Assembly: GCF_040786285.1 (NCBI RefSeq)
Contig: NZ_JBFMKQ010000002.1
Coordinates: 1-64,000 of the forward strand
DNA: 64,000 bases
Source of the DNA: Aquimarina sp040786285
GTDB taxonomy: Bacteria; Bacteroidota; Bacteroidia; Flavobacteriales; Flavobacteriaceae
Direction: 5' to 3'
A model generated the notes under the pieces. That model worked only from the letters and a program-made list of their open reading frames with translations, ran no database searches and had not been told where the DNA came from. A program made the position numbers and the translations under genes. Positions within the stretch are counted from its first letter, which is position 1, and the number at the start of each line of letters is the position of its first letter. This document shows positions 51,485-60,657 of this stretch, piece after piece.

Positions 51485-52147
51485 CTAAAGGCAATTGTTT
51501 ATTTCGAGAAGGATCTTTTGGTAATCTTTAATCAATTGTTCATTCAACTGATCTAAAAATTCAAGGATATTTATTAATGATTTTATTTCTCTTTTTTGCA
51601 ATGCATTAGCAGCTTTGTCTACTTCATTTTGAACTCTTTTCTGAAGATTATATGTGCTCTCTAGATCATACAAACATTCATAATCAAATTCATTGGTAAT
51701 ACCTATAGATCTAGTAGTTTCCCATGCTATTTGAGAAAGTGTTGGGATTTCGAGTTCGATATAGGTCTGTAGATTATACTTAAATAGATTGTCGTTAACT
51801 TTTGAAGAATCTGAAGCGCTAAAAAAATTCGGATATTGCTTCTTAAGTTTAACTAATTGTTCTGGAGTGGCAATGACTTGAGAAGAGTTTTTATCAGACA
51901 ATTTATGTAAATCAGTAAAAGCATTTAAAATAAATTGATTGTTATTTTGAGTTGTATTGAGCTCCTTGATGTTATTTTCTATTTCGCCTTTTATTTTTGA
52001 AATGGCAATGGTTTTATCGTGATTAACTTTTTTTGAAGAGTTCCAGTTATTAAACCATATTGCTAGATTGATTCCTATAAAAATGAGGAGCACTTCACGA
52101 ATTATATATTTCCAGTCAAAGGTTTTTTTTAGTTTAAAAAATTTCAC
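51485..52147 (-). CDS. DUF6090-like membrane protein
   Basis: 220 residues. One N-terminal membrane helix with the typical opening DWKYIIREVLLIFIGINLAI and WFNNWN, then a long helical region rich in Lys, Asn and Gln. This layout is common in Flavobacteriia and is annotated DUF6090; function unknown. Likely faces the periplasm. Single-gene unit. Confidence 0.68.
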   Translation of the reverse strand: MKFFKLKKTFDWKYIIREVLLIFIGINLAIWFNNWNSSKKVNHDKTIAISKIKGEIENNIKELNTTQNNNQFILNAFTDLHKLSDKNSSQVIATPEQLVKLKKQYPNFFSASDSSKVNDNLFKYNLQTYIELEIPTLSQIAWETTRSIGITNEFDYECLYDLESTYNLQKRVQNEVDKAANALQKREIKSLINILEFLDQLNEQLIKDYQKILLEINNCL

Positions 52148-52257
52148 TTTTTAGTGTTTATTACAATTCAATATAATTATAACAGTAATATACTGCTATT
52201 TTTTTAGGTAATGTAATTGTCTATAGATTTTACGCATCTATCTCTTTTTTATAAAGA

Positions 52258-52770
52258 TCATAAGATAGTAGGTAAAGTTCCATCAACATGAATTCCATAT
52301 TGAGTTAGTGTTTCTACTTTTTTTGGATTATTGGTTAACATTCGGATTGATTTAACACCGATTTGTTTTAGAATTTTGGCAGCTTGTGCAAAATCTCTAG
52401 CATCTTTTTTAAATCCGGCAGCTTCATACGCTTCAGCCTGTGATAATCCAGATTTCTTGTGTTCTATACTTTTTAGCAATGCAAAATGACCATTTCCCTT
52501 TCCTTCCTGGTCTAACCAGATAATGATTCCTTTTCCTTCTTTTTGGATGAGCTGTTGTGAGATTTCCATCTGTTCCCTACAATCACATTCTATACTGTTA
52601 AAATGATGAGCAAATATGCAAGACGAATGCACTCTGCAGAGTATTTCTTCTTCACCCTTTATATCTCCCATCACTAAGGCATGTAATTCTTTTTGGCCGT
52701 CATAAAAAAGAATCTCCTTATATATGCCAAATTTTGTTTTAAGATGGGTTTCTGCTAGTTTAATAATCAC
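52258..52770 (-). CDS. GTP cyclohydrolase II-like protein (divergent RibA)
   Basis: 170 residues. Zinc ligands of RibA are kept in RVHSSCIFAHHFNSIECDCR (three Cys), and KKDARDFAQAAKILKQIG and RMLTNNPKKVETLTQYGI match the C-terminal half. Changes: the normally strict RQEGRGIGL reads LDQEGKGNGH, and the GD of the SECLTGD segment is replaced by FAHH. The enzyme opens the GTP ring in riboflavin synthesis; here the changed substrate loop suggests another purine or altered activity. Overlaps the membrane-protein gene by 11 bases. Confidence 0.8.
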   Translation of the reverse strand: MIIKLAETHLKTKFGIYKEILFYDGQKELHALVMGDIKGEEEILCRVHSSCIFAHHFNSIECDCREQMEISQQLIQKEGKGIIIWLDQEGKGNGHFALLKSIEHKKSGLSQAEAYEAAGFKKDARDFAQAAKILKQIGVKSIRMLTNNPKKVETLTQYGIHVDGTLPTIL

Positions 52771-53803
52771 AATTTTTGGCTTTAATTGTTTGTATTGTTT
52801 CCTCTATTTTATTTTTAAATGCTTCTTTTTGATCGACATGTAATGCCAAAGTGGTATACTTTCGTTTGATCCCAAAAATCCATTTTTGTGTATTTACATC
52901 TTTTAGCGTAATCACTACATTATGACTTTCTAATTCTCCTAAGGGAGATAGGGATCTTGTATGTTTATCAAATGTTATTTGCGCAGTAGAGAGTTCAACA
53001 CTTTCAATATTTCGAATATCAATACAGGTTTCATTCATGATACCATAGTGCAAAATCAATGTATTATCTCGAATAGATATGGGTCTTTTAATGATTGATT
53101 TTATAAACCCAAAAACCTGAAAGGCATTGTAAGTGGTAACTGCCGTAAGAATCCAGGCAGTCCTGGGGTCACCATTTTTTACCAGATGTACATGTATAGA
53201 AATGCTCTCGACAGTCATTAAAAAGATTAATGTTCCGAACAAGGCAAGGGATCCACTATTTTTATGATAGGTAAATTCATTATCATTCACCTTTTTTCTT
53301 TTCCAATCTATCAGACCATAATATGTAAGGGCAATTTCGCTGGCTATAGGTGAGACTATAATTGAAGGAAGTATCTCATTACATATTTTCTTTAGCGAAG
53401 TATAAAAATCTGGAGTTAGCACATTTTGTTGTCTATACTTTTTTAGTATTTTTCTGAATTTATAGACTACGAAAGATATAATCGATATTTCTATAACAGG
53501 TAGCCCCCATTTTTTTAAAAGACCTAAGTAATGTTGATGTTCAATCGGCAGTATTTGAGATGCAATTATAACACCGGCAACAGAGGCAAGTAAAATTGTA
53601 TACTTCGGAATAGTGGTTTTTCTAATGGTTAGAAAATAAACCATTGGTATAAGTAATAATAAATCTAATGTAATATACAAGGACAATGTATCTGAATTAT
53701 CCTTAAAGACTTGAGAATTGGCTAATGATATTAATGTTAATATCATTAAAACAGGGATTCCTAAGAGAAACAACTGCTTATTTGTATAAATAGTTCTATT
53801 CAT
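52760..53803 (-). CDS. integral membrane protein of unknown function
   Basis: 347 residues. Four N-terminal helices (IPVLMILTLISLANS; ITLDLLLLIPMVYFL; TILLASVAGVIIASQIL; VIEISIISFVVYKF), a middle helical region, two more helices and a C-terminal beta-rich PH-like part (RDNTLILHYGIMNETCIDIR; HNVVITLKDVNTQKWIFGIK). No family recognised. In an operon with serine hydrolase and Nudix genes upstream and the RibA-like gene downstream. Confidence 0.6.
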   Translation of the reverse strand: MNRTIYTNKQLFLLGIPVLMILTLISLANSQVFKDNSDTLSLYITLDLLLLIPMVYFLTIRKTTIPKYTILLASVAGVIIASQILPIEHQHYLGLLKKWGLPVIEISIISFVVYKFRKILKKYRQQNVLTPDFYTSLKKICNEILPSIIVSPIASEIALTYYGLIDWKRKKVNDNEFTYHKNSGSLALFGTLIFLMTVESISIHVHLVKNGDPRTAWILTAVTTYNAFQVFGFIKSIIKRPISIRDNTLILHYGIMNETCIDIRNIESVELSTAQITFDKHTRSLSPLGELESHNVVITLKDVNTQKWIFGIKRKYTTLALHVDQKEAFKNKIEETIQTIKAKNCDY

Positions 53804-53838
53804 AAATCTTTTTTTGAGTCATTTAATACCTAGTTACC

Positions 53839-54420
53839 TTATAATAGGTCGTTAATTATAGCATATTGTAACAACATTATGGTTTTGGCGTCTTTTATTT
53901 CTCCAGTGTACATCATGTTTAGAGCGTTGTCAAAATCTAACTCCAGTACTTCTATATTTTCTTGCTCTTCTACAATTCCACCACCTTCACTTACTTTCAT
54001 ATCTTCAGTATATTCTGCGATAAAGAAATAAAGTATTTCGGTAACCGACCCTGGCGACATATAGGATTCAAAGACTTTTTCAACCTTGCTGATTCTATAT
54101 CCTGTTTCTTCTTCAGTTTCTTTACGAATACAATCTTCTGGATTATCCTGATCTAATAATCCAGCACACGCTTCGATCATCATACCAGTTTCATTACCAT
54201 TGATATAGGTGGGAAGTCTAAATTGTCTGGTTAGGATAATCTTTTTGCTGATAGGATTATATAGTAAGATTACAGCACCATTACCGCGATCATAGGCTTC
54301 TCTGGTATGTATTTCCCATGTCCCATTTTTTTTGAGATATTCGTAGGTTACCTTATGCAAAGTATACCAGTTGTCTGATAGGATTTCTTTTTTAGTAATT
54401 TTAATGGTGTCATTTTTCAT
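53839..54420 (-). CDS. Nudix hydrolase, NudK/ADP-sugar pyrophosphatase-like
   Basis: 193 residues. Nudix box with the REXXEEXGU core present as RKETEEETGYRI (about 99-110), preceded by GLLDQDNPEDC; the upstream GNGAVILLYNPISKKIILTR and EACAGLLD fit the NudK/ADP-ribose pyrophosphatase branch. SYMSPGSVTEILYFF is conserved in NudK. Hydrolyses nucleotide sugars such as GDP-mannose or ADP-ribose. Eleven bases after the serine-hydrolase gene. Confidence 0.88.
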   Translation of the reverse strand: MKNDTIKITKKEILSDNWYTLHKVTYEYLKKNGTWEIHTREAYDRGNGAVILLYNPISKKIILTRQFRLPTYINGNETGMMIEACAGLLDQDNPEDCIRKETEEETGYRISKVEKVFESYMSPGSVTEILYFFIAEYTEDMKVSEGGGIVEEQENIEVLELDFDNALNMMYTGEIKDAKTIMLLQYAIINDLL

Positions 54421-54431
54421 TTTTAATCTTC

Positions 54432-55904
54432 CTATTCAGATTGAAGCTCCTTTAATACCTTAGCTCCATTGGTGTTATTAGGATCAATTTCTACAGATTT
54501 TTTGTAATTCTTGATGGCGAGTTCTTTGTTTCCATCTTTTAAATAGGCTTCGCCCAAGCTATCATATGCATTTCCGGATTCTGGAAACGATGCTACATTA
54601 AGTCTGAATACTTCAATAGCTTCTTTTACTTTATTAACTCTTATAAGTTGATATCCTACCCTATTCATTTCTATTTCATCAAGAGCGTAAGTTTCTGAAG
54701 CCTTAATTTTTTCAAATTCTTCAAGTCCAGAGGATATACCTTTATCCATAATAACACCTAATAATGAAAAAGCCACAGACTTTTTTGGATTATCATAGGC
54801 TGCGCCATAAAGGATACTGCTTATGGATCTGCTCATTTGTTTTAGGTCTGTTCTTCCTGTATTATTAAGTAATACGATTAAATGTTTATCCGAAGGAATG
54901 CGTGATATAATGGTATTAAATCCATTGATACCACCACTGTGTCCTATCACTTTAATACTATCGTTGGACTTGCCAAGAGGCTGATGATTAATACCCCATC
55001 CATAACCATAGCTTGCTTTTCCTGTTGAAGTATCGGGAGTAAAAATTAAATCTTTAGATTTCTTACTAATCAATTGATCTGTATATAATGCCTGATCCCA
55101 TAGATATAAATCTTCTACAGTAGAATACATGGATCCGGCGGCATAGGGTATAGACATATCGAGATAACCTGAATTTGTATACAAAGTTCCAAATTTACTA
55201 TATCCGGTGGCTCTGTTTTTAAGGATTGTACGGTGATGATCAAATCCTGTATTATTCATTTTTAACGGAGTGAAAATGTTTTTTTGTAACATTTGCTCAT
55301 ACGTTTTTCCTGAAACCTTTTCTATGATTACCCCTAATAAAAAATACCCCGAATTACTATAAGCAAATTTTTCTCCAGGGGTAAATTGGAGAGTAGAATC
55401 TTTAAACACCTTTACAAATTCATCGGGAGTATAGGGATTGCGAGCATGATCCTTAAAGAACTTAGGAAACGATGTATAACTAGGTATTCCTGCAGTGTGT
55501 GTGAGTAGGTGATGAATAGTAATTTTATCTCCACTAGACTTAGGATAGTCTGTTAAATATGTAGTAATGGGAACATCTAACTTCAATTTTCCTTGCTCTA
55601 CCAATTGCATGATTAGCATACTCGTAAATTGCTTGGTAATCGATCCAAGTCTATGTTTGGTATCCGGTTGATTTGTGATATCCCATTCCATATTGGCAAA
55701 CCCAAGTCCTTTTTTATAAATCACTTTTCCGTTTTCTGCAACAAGGGCTGAGCCATTAAATTGCCCATATTCATGATATAGGTTCATCAATATGTCAATT
55801 TGCTCCGTTTTGGTTTGTGCAACTGTAAAAGATAGCGTGATTAACTGAATGAAGATGCTAATGAAAAGTACCTTTTTTAGAGTATGCTTAAGATTTAATT
55901 TCAT
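54432..55904 (-). CDS. serine beta-lactamase-like hydrolase with TPR tail
   Basis: 490 residues. Signal peptide (1-30), class C beta-lactamase/DD-peptidase fold at about 35-360 with SITK (Ser88, Lys91), the YSN motif in FAYSNSGYFLLG and HSGGINGF as third motif. A C-terminal TPR-like part (about 395-490; SGNAYDSLGEAYLKDGNKEL) follows. In this family most members are esterases or peptidases and not drug-resistance enzymes. First gene of a group that continues with Nudix, membrane and RibA-like genes. Confidence 0.87.
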   Translation of the reverse strand: MKLNLKHTLKKVLFISIFIQLITLSFTVAQTKTEQIDILMNLYHEYGQFNGSALVAENGKVIYKKGLGFANMEWDITNQPDTKHRLGSITKQFTSMLIMQLVEQGKLKLDVPITTYLTDYPKSSGDKITIHHLLTHTAGIPSYTSFPKFFKDHARNPYTPDEFVKVFKDSTLQFTPGEKFAYSNSGYFLLGVIIEKVSGKTYEQMLQKNIFTPLKMNNTGFDHHRTILKNRATGYSKFGTLYTNSGYLDMSIPYAAGSMYSTVEDLYLWDQALYTDQLISKKSKDLIFTPDTSTGKASYGYGWGINHQPLGKSNDSIKVIGHSGGINGFNTIISRIPSDKHLIVLLNNTGRTDLKQMSRSISSILYGAAYDNPKKSVAFSLLGVIMDKGISSGLEEFEKIKASETYALDEIEMNRVGYQLIRVNKVKEAIEVFRLNVASFPESGNAYDSLGEAYLKDGNKELAIKNYKKSVEIDPNNTNGAKVLKELQSE

Positions 55905-56017
55905 GATTGGTGTTTTTAGATTGGATGATTGTGATGTTTATTACTTTTTAACTTCAAAGTGAAGTCAGTTCATTGCATACGCGTAGGTTTGATTTGTTGT
56001 ATCGGAATTGTATTAAT

Positions 56018-57295
56018 TTACTTCTTGTACACCTTTCCTTCTTTCATTACAAAGACTACATTTTTCATGGTGTCTATTTTTTTGGTGGGGTCATCATTTA
56101 CGGCAACAATATCCGCCAGAAAACCAGGAGCAATTTGTCCTAGTTCATTTTCCATATTCAGGATTTTTGCGTTGGTCGTGGTAGCACTTTGTATAACGGC
56201 CATTACGGGCATTCCTGCTTCGACCATATAACCAAATTCTTTACCGTTCTGTCCGTGTTTAAATACTCCTGCATCTGTACCAAACGCTATTCCTACACCG
56301 CGATCGTATGCCTTTTTAAAAGTATTTTGGATTTTTGGTCCAATCTCTAATGCTTTAGGAACAATAATAGCAGGATAGTATCCATCGATAGCCGCTTTTT
56401 CGGTAACTTCTTTTCCTGCGGTAATTGTAGGTACTAGATAAGCATTATATTGTTTCATGAGATCCATTGTTTTTTCACTCATTAAAGTACCGTGTTCTAT
56501 GGTCTTTACACCTCCCAGGATTGCTCGTTGCATTCCTTCATCACCATGAGCATGTGCAGCTACATGAAAACCATAATCTTTGGCCGTTTCACAGATCGCT
56601 TTTATTTCTTCGACGGTAAACTGTGGATTAGAACTACTTTTAGCAACACTTAACACACCACCAGTTGCGGTGATTTTAATCAGATCAGCACCGTTTTTAT
56701 AGCGTTGGCGTACTGCTTTTTTTGCATCTTCTACACTATTAACAACTCCTTCTTTTGGTCCAGGATCACCGATTAGGGATTTTTTTCCTCCATTAGTAGG
56801 ATCTCCATGTCCGCCAGTAGTTGATATTATTTTTCCGGCAGTGAAGATTCTTGGGCCATCAATTTTTCCTTTTGCGATTGCTTTCTTTAAAGCGATATTT
56901 ACACCGCTTCCTCCAAGATCTCTTACTGTAGTAAATCCAGCCATTAGCGTTTTTTTCGCCAACCCAACAGAATTATAGGCTACATCGGCTTCATTGTTTG
57001 TGTATCGCTCTAAATATGCTTTAGGATTTGATTCGTTCTCAATATGAACATGCATATCTATAAGCCCTGGCATCACCGTTTTGTCTTTAAGATCAATGGT
57101 CGTATCATCATTTTTTCCAGAGACATAACCATTTTCTACTTTGCTAATTTTATTCCCAGAAACCACTATAGTTTTTTCGGCAAGTACTTTTCCGGTTTTC
57201 GTGTCGATTAATTTTCCGCATTGTACATAGATGTCTTGCGCTTGAGCAAAAAATGTACAAGCAAATACTAAAATAAGGGTATATAATTTTCGCAT
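56018..57295 (-). CDS. secreted amidohydrolase (imidazolonepropionase-like)
   Basis: 425 residues. Signal peptide (LILVFACTFFAQA), then a metal-dependent amidohydrolase: MPGLIDMHVHIE gives the first HxH, VAAHAHGDEGMQRAI and GVKTIEHGTLM the next His ligands, and FGTDAGVFKHG the catalytic Asp; carboxylated-Lys position near ADLIKITATGG. Close relatives are annotated as Xaa-Pro dipeptidases or organophosphate hydrolases. Acts in the periplasm, probably on peptides. Follows the DegT gene by 23 bases. Confidence 0.87.
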   Translation of the reverse strand: MRKLYTLILVFACTFFAQAQDIYVQCGKLIDTKTGKVLAEKTIVVSGNKISKVENGYVSGKNDDTTIDLKDKTVMPGLIDMHVHIENESNPKAYLERYTNNEADVAYNSVGLAKKTLMAGFTTVRDLGGSGVNIALKKAIAKGKIDGPRIFTAGKIISTTGGHGDPTNGGKKSLIGDPGPKEGVVNSVEDAKKAVRQRYKNGADLIKITATGGVLSVAKSSSNPQFTVEEIKAICETAKDYGFHVAAHAHGDEGMQRAILGGVKTIEHGTLMSEKTMDLMKQYNAYLVPTITAGKEVTEKAAIDGYYPAIIVPKALEIGPKIQNTFKKAYDRGVGIAFGTDAGVFKHGQNGKEFGYMVEAGMPVMAVIQSATTTNAKILNMENELGQIAPGFLADIVAVNDDPTKKIDTMKNVVFVMKEGKVYKK

Positions 57296-57318
57296 TGTGT
57301 GAAGAGTGTATGTGAGTA

Positions 57319-58488
57319 TTATGAGTTTACAAAATCGATAACAGTTTTAGTGATAAAGTCAATTTGGTCATCATCTAATTCTGTATGCATAGGTAATGAA
57401 ATTACTTCTTTAATTAATTGATTTGTTACTGGGAAATCAGCTCCATTATAACGATCATCTTTATACGCTTTTTGGCTGTGCAGCGGAATAGGGTAGTAAA
57501 CTCCGCAGGGTATGCTCTTATCGTTAAGATGTTGCGCTAAATCATCTCGTTTGCCATTAGTGATTCGTAAGGTATATTGATGAAATACATGACAATTACA
57601 GGTGTCACAAATTGTATCATGATCCGTACCACAACTGTTTCCTTCAACTTTTGGAGTGATAATATTATCCACCTTTTCGAAAGCTTTATTGTACTTTCGT
57701 GCAGCTGCTCTTCTAGCGTTATTATAAGTATCTAAATTAGGAAGCTTAGCTCTTAGCACTGCTGCTTGTATAGAATCTAAACGTGAATTAACGCCCACAA
57801 CATCATGGTGATATCTTTTGTACATCCCATGATTTACAACCCCACGAATGGTGTGCGCCAAATCATCATCATTGGTAAAAATTGCTCCTCCATCTCCATA
57901 GCATCCTAGATTTTTAGATGGAAAAAATGAAGTAGAGGCCACATGACCAATAGCTCCTGTTTTAGCTAATTTACCATTAGTAAATTTGTAATCAGCACCA
58001 ATACCTTGTGCATTATCTTCGATAACATATAGGTTATGTTCTTTGGCAATAGCCATAATTTCATCCATATTGGCACTCTGACCAAAAAGATGAACCGGTA
58101 CTATGGCTTTTGTTTTTGGAGTGATTGCTTTTCTAATGGCTTCGGGATCAATATTAAATGAGTCGAGTTCTACATCTACTAATACTGGAGTCAATCGTAA
58201 TAATGCGATTACTTCTACTGTTGCGGCAAATGTGAAATCTGCCGTGATTACTTCATCGCCAGGCTCTAAGCCTAATCCCATCATTGCAATCTGTAGTGCA
58301 TCGGTTCCGTTAGCACAGGGTATAACATGTTTTACGTCTAAATATTCTTCAAGCTCTTTTTGAAAACTATGAACCTCTGGGCCATTAATAAAAGCAGTTG
58401 AGTGTATTACATTAAGGATGGATGAATCTACTTGTTCTTTAATGTGCGCATATTGACCCTTAAGGTCAACCATTTGTATTTTCTTCAT
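57319..58488 (-). CDS. DegT/DnrJ/EryC1/StrS aminotransferase with Cys-rich insertion
   Basis: 389 residues from ATG 58488 (MKKIQMVDLKGQYAHIKEQV); an upstream in-frame ATG at 58521 is less likely. PLP enzyme making amino sugars: ANGTDALQIAMMGLGLEPGD, EDNAQGIGADY, STSFFPSKNLGCYGDGGAIF with the Schiff-base Lys, and RLDSIQAAVLRAKLP. At about 283-300 stands an insertion with five Cys and several His (CGTDHDTICDTCNCH) just before the conserved HVFHQYTLR. It may bind a metal. Product presumably a sugar-nucleotide amine for surface glycans. Confidence 0.9.
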   Translation of the reverse strand: MKKIQMVDLKGQYAHIKEQVDSSILNVIHSTAFINGPEVHSFQKELEEYLDVKHVIPCANGTDALQIAMMGLGLEPGDEVITADFTFAATVEVIALLRLTPVLVDVELDSFNIDPEAIRKAITPKTKAIVPVHLFGQSANMDEIMAIAKEHNLYVIEDNAQGIGADYKFTNGKLAKTGAIGHVASTSFFPSKNLGCYGDGGAIFTNDDDLAHTIRGVVNHGMYKRYHHDVVGVNSRLDSIQAAVLRAKLPNLDTYNNARRAAARKYNKAFEKVDNIITPKVEGNSCGTDHDTICDTCNCHVFHQYTLRITNGKRDDLAQHLNDKSIPCGVYYPIPLHSQKAYKDDRYNGADFPVTNQLIKEVISLPMHTELDDDQIDFITKTVIDFVNS

Positions 58489-58587
58489 GGATGTGTTTAT
58501 TGTAACCTCACGAAAGTACAAAATATTGATACTATAGCCAATGTTATATAAGGTTTTGACGAATAATTTGTGGCTCTAATTATTATA

Positions 58588-58630
58588 AAGCGAAGTATCT
58601 TATGCAGGATGCTTTTAAGATACTTCGCTT
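58588..58630 (-). terminator. strong hairpin terminator
   Basis: AAGCGAAGTATCTT (58588-58601) pairs perfectly with AAGATACTTCGCTT (58617-58630). On the minus strand it follows the secreted-hydrolase stop at 58666 by 36 bases and continues with TTTATAATAATT. Confidence 0.75.
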
Positions 58631-58665
58631 CAGGAGGGGGAATTAAAGAATTTAGGTTTTAAGAA

Positions 58666-60468
58666 TTAATTTTTTACAAATTTTATAGTTTGAAAATCAT
58701 TAACCTTCAAAAGATACATGCCTTTGCTTAAGGTTTGTAATTGATTAGAAATATCAAATTGCTTTTGATATTTTGGTACAATGGTGAAGTTTTTCACCTT
58801 TTTTCCTGTAAGATCATAGATATTGAGCAAAAGCTCGCCTGCTAAAGAATATCTGTTAATGTTGAGTTGGGCTTTATTTTTCACTAGAGAAGGTGTTATA
58901 GAGAATATTTTATTCGTTTTTATATCAGGATTTTCGTTTTCTGAAGCCGCCAGAGCTTCTTTAATATCGCCTACAACAAATCCAGAAATAATAGACCTCT
59001 TAAAGTTTCCTTCGCTTTCTGCATTAAGAAAAAGGTTGTAGACTCCGGGTGTTAAAGTGCTAGTATTGAATTCGAAATAATTTTCTTTTTGCTCAAATTC
59101 AATGACATCGGTATACTCGTTACCTGTTGAAGTTCCATCAATTTCTGCTGTTTTAGTAATAATACCTCTTACCTGTGTTGGATAATTTATGGCAGTGTTT
59201 TTTTCTAACAATTTGACTCTTAAAATAGGAGTTTTTAGTGTTCCGGTTTTTTCTAAATACATTTTTAAATCTGTCGATTGTCTTACAAAGGCAACATATT
59301 TAGAATCACTTTTTATTCGAATTCCTCCCTTTGTAATGGGGATACTGGTTTGATGGTCTTGAGTATGATACTTTTTTAAAGGGGCTTCTTTTTTTATGGC
59401 GGTAGTATAGCCTTGAAAATTAGCACCTTTTTTTTCATGTAAAACATGCACTACTGCACTTTTCGATCCCTTATCTAAGGTGACTTGGTCATATTCATTA
59501 TCAGAAAATAAAAGATAATAATTGCTCTCTGTAATAGAGTGATTGGTAATTTCATTTTGTTTATTTAAGCTGGTTCTAAGCGTCGGGTTTTCTATGTATT
59601 GTTTTACATAGGACCAACTAAATTGCCCTAATCCTACATCAAGATGGTCAATAATGGCTCTAGGATCATTTTTTCTGAAAACATATTCTGCACCTGGCCT
59701 AAGGGTGCTTCTATATGGGGCAACACCGTCATTAGCTCCTTGCACGGGGAGTAAAACTCCCCCGGTTAATAAAAATGCCGCGGCTGCAATAGTAGACCCT
59801 TTATAAAAACCTGATGCACCAAGTACAACAAATTTTTCGGGATCGTTATCAGGGTGATTATCAAGATATGGTCTTACCACATCTCTACAATAATAAGTGG
59901 TTGATGTGCGTGCACCTTCATTTAATCCAGTAAGACTCCATGCCCATCGTAAAGGAGGGAACTGCGAAATATTGGCTAAATATGTACCCCAAAAAGGAGT
60001 TCCTAGAGCAAAGGCCTTGGTGATTTTGTTATTTTTTCCATATCTAAACATGGCAGCCTCTGAAGCTTTGCCGCCATTACTATGCCCAACGAGGTACACC
60101 TGCGGTACATTATATTTGTTGGTCACGATATCAATCGCTTCGGCTAAGAGTTCACCATTAACCCAGATTCCTTTCCCTCGGGTAGTGGCAACAAAGACAG
60201 CTTGATACCCTTCATCATACGTGTCTTGGTAAAAGGAATTATCAAATAAAAATTGTCCCTGGTTAAGATCAATATATCCATGATTGAATATAATTACTTT
60301 TCCATTATAATTTGAAGGTGTGGTACCATAGTGAATTGTAGATTTAACTAATGGACCAATGAATAAAGGACTTAATTTTTCGGGAGTTGGAAGTTGTACT
60401 TCTAAAAAGTTCTGAGAAAATAGTAATGCACAGGAAAAAAATGCAATTAAAGTAGTTTTTAATTTCAT
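58666..60468 (-). CDS. secreted alpha/beta hydrolase with T9SS sorting domain
   Basis: 600 residues. Signal peptide, alpha/beta hydrolase domain at about 30-290 with nucleophile in VYLVGHSNGGKASEAAM (GHSNG), a middle beta region, and a T9SS domain at about 520-600 (LLNIYDLTGKKVKNFTIVPK; GMYLLKVNDFQTIKFVKN). Likely a secreted lipase or esterase at the cell surface. The T9SS motif begins atypically (FSITPSLVKNKAQLNI rather than YPNP). Single-gene unit with its own terminator. Confidence 0.85.
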   Translation of the reverse strand: MKLKTTLIAFFSCALLFSQNFLEVQLPTPEKLSPLFIGPLVKSTIHYGTTPSNYNGKVIIFNHGYIDLNQGQFLFDNSFYQDTYDEGYQAVFVATTRGKGIWVNGELLAEAIDIVTNKYNVPQVYLVGHSNGGKASEAAMFRYGKNNKITKAFALGTPFWGTYLANISQFPPLRWAWSLTGLNEGARTSTTYYCRDVVRPYLDNHPDNDPEKFVVLGASGFYKGSTIAAAAFLLTGGVLLPVQGANDGVAPYRSTLRPGAEYVFRKNDPRAIIDHLDVGLGQFSWSYVKQYIENPTLRTSLNKQNEITNHSITESNYYLLFSDNEYDQVTLDKGSKSAVVHVLHEKKGANFQGYTTAIKKEAPLKKYHTQDHQTSIPITKGGIRIKSDSKYVAFVRQSTDLKMYLEKTGTLKTPILRVKLLEKNTAINYPTQVRGIITKTAEIDGTSTGNEYTDVIEFEQKENYFEFNTSTLTPGVYNLFLNAESEGNFKRSIISGFVVGDIKEALAASENENPDIKTNKIFSITPSLVKNKAQLNINRYSLAGELLLNIYDLTGKKVKNFTIVPKYQKQFDISNQLQTLSKGMYLLKVNDFQTIKFVKN

Positions 60469-60657
60469 AGTTGTTGAGTTTGTGTGAAAAGGACTATGAA
60501 TTTATTAAATATTTAAGATAAATAATGATTTTTATACATAAAATATATTTTTTAATTGAAAAATTGATAATATTTAGTAAAAACTCCTTTTAGAGTTTTT
60601 ATCTATTTTTTTACAACAAAGAGCTGTATTTTTAGCAACTCATAAAAAAACATATTC

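Noticed and set aside
54432..55904. Antibiotic-resistance beta-lactamase
   Set aside because: The TPR tail and sequence style fit the broad class C-like esterase/peptidase group; resistance cannot be claimed.
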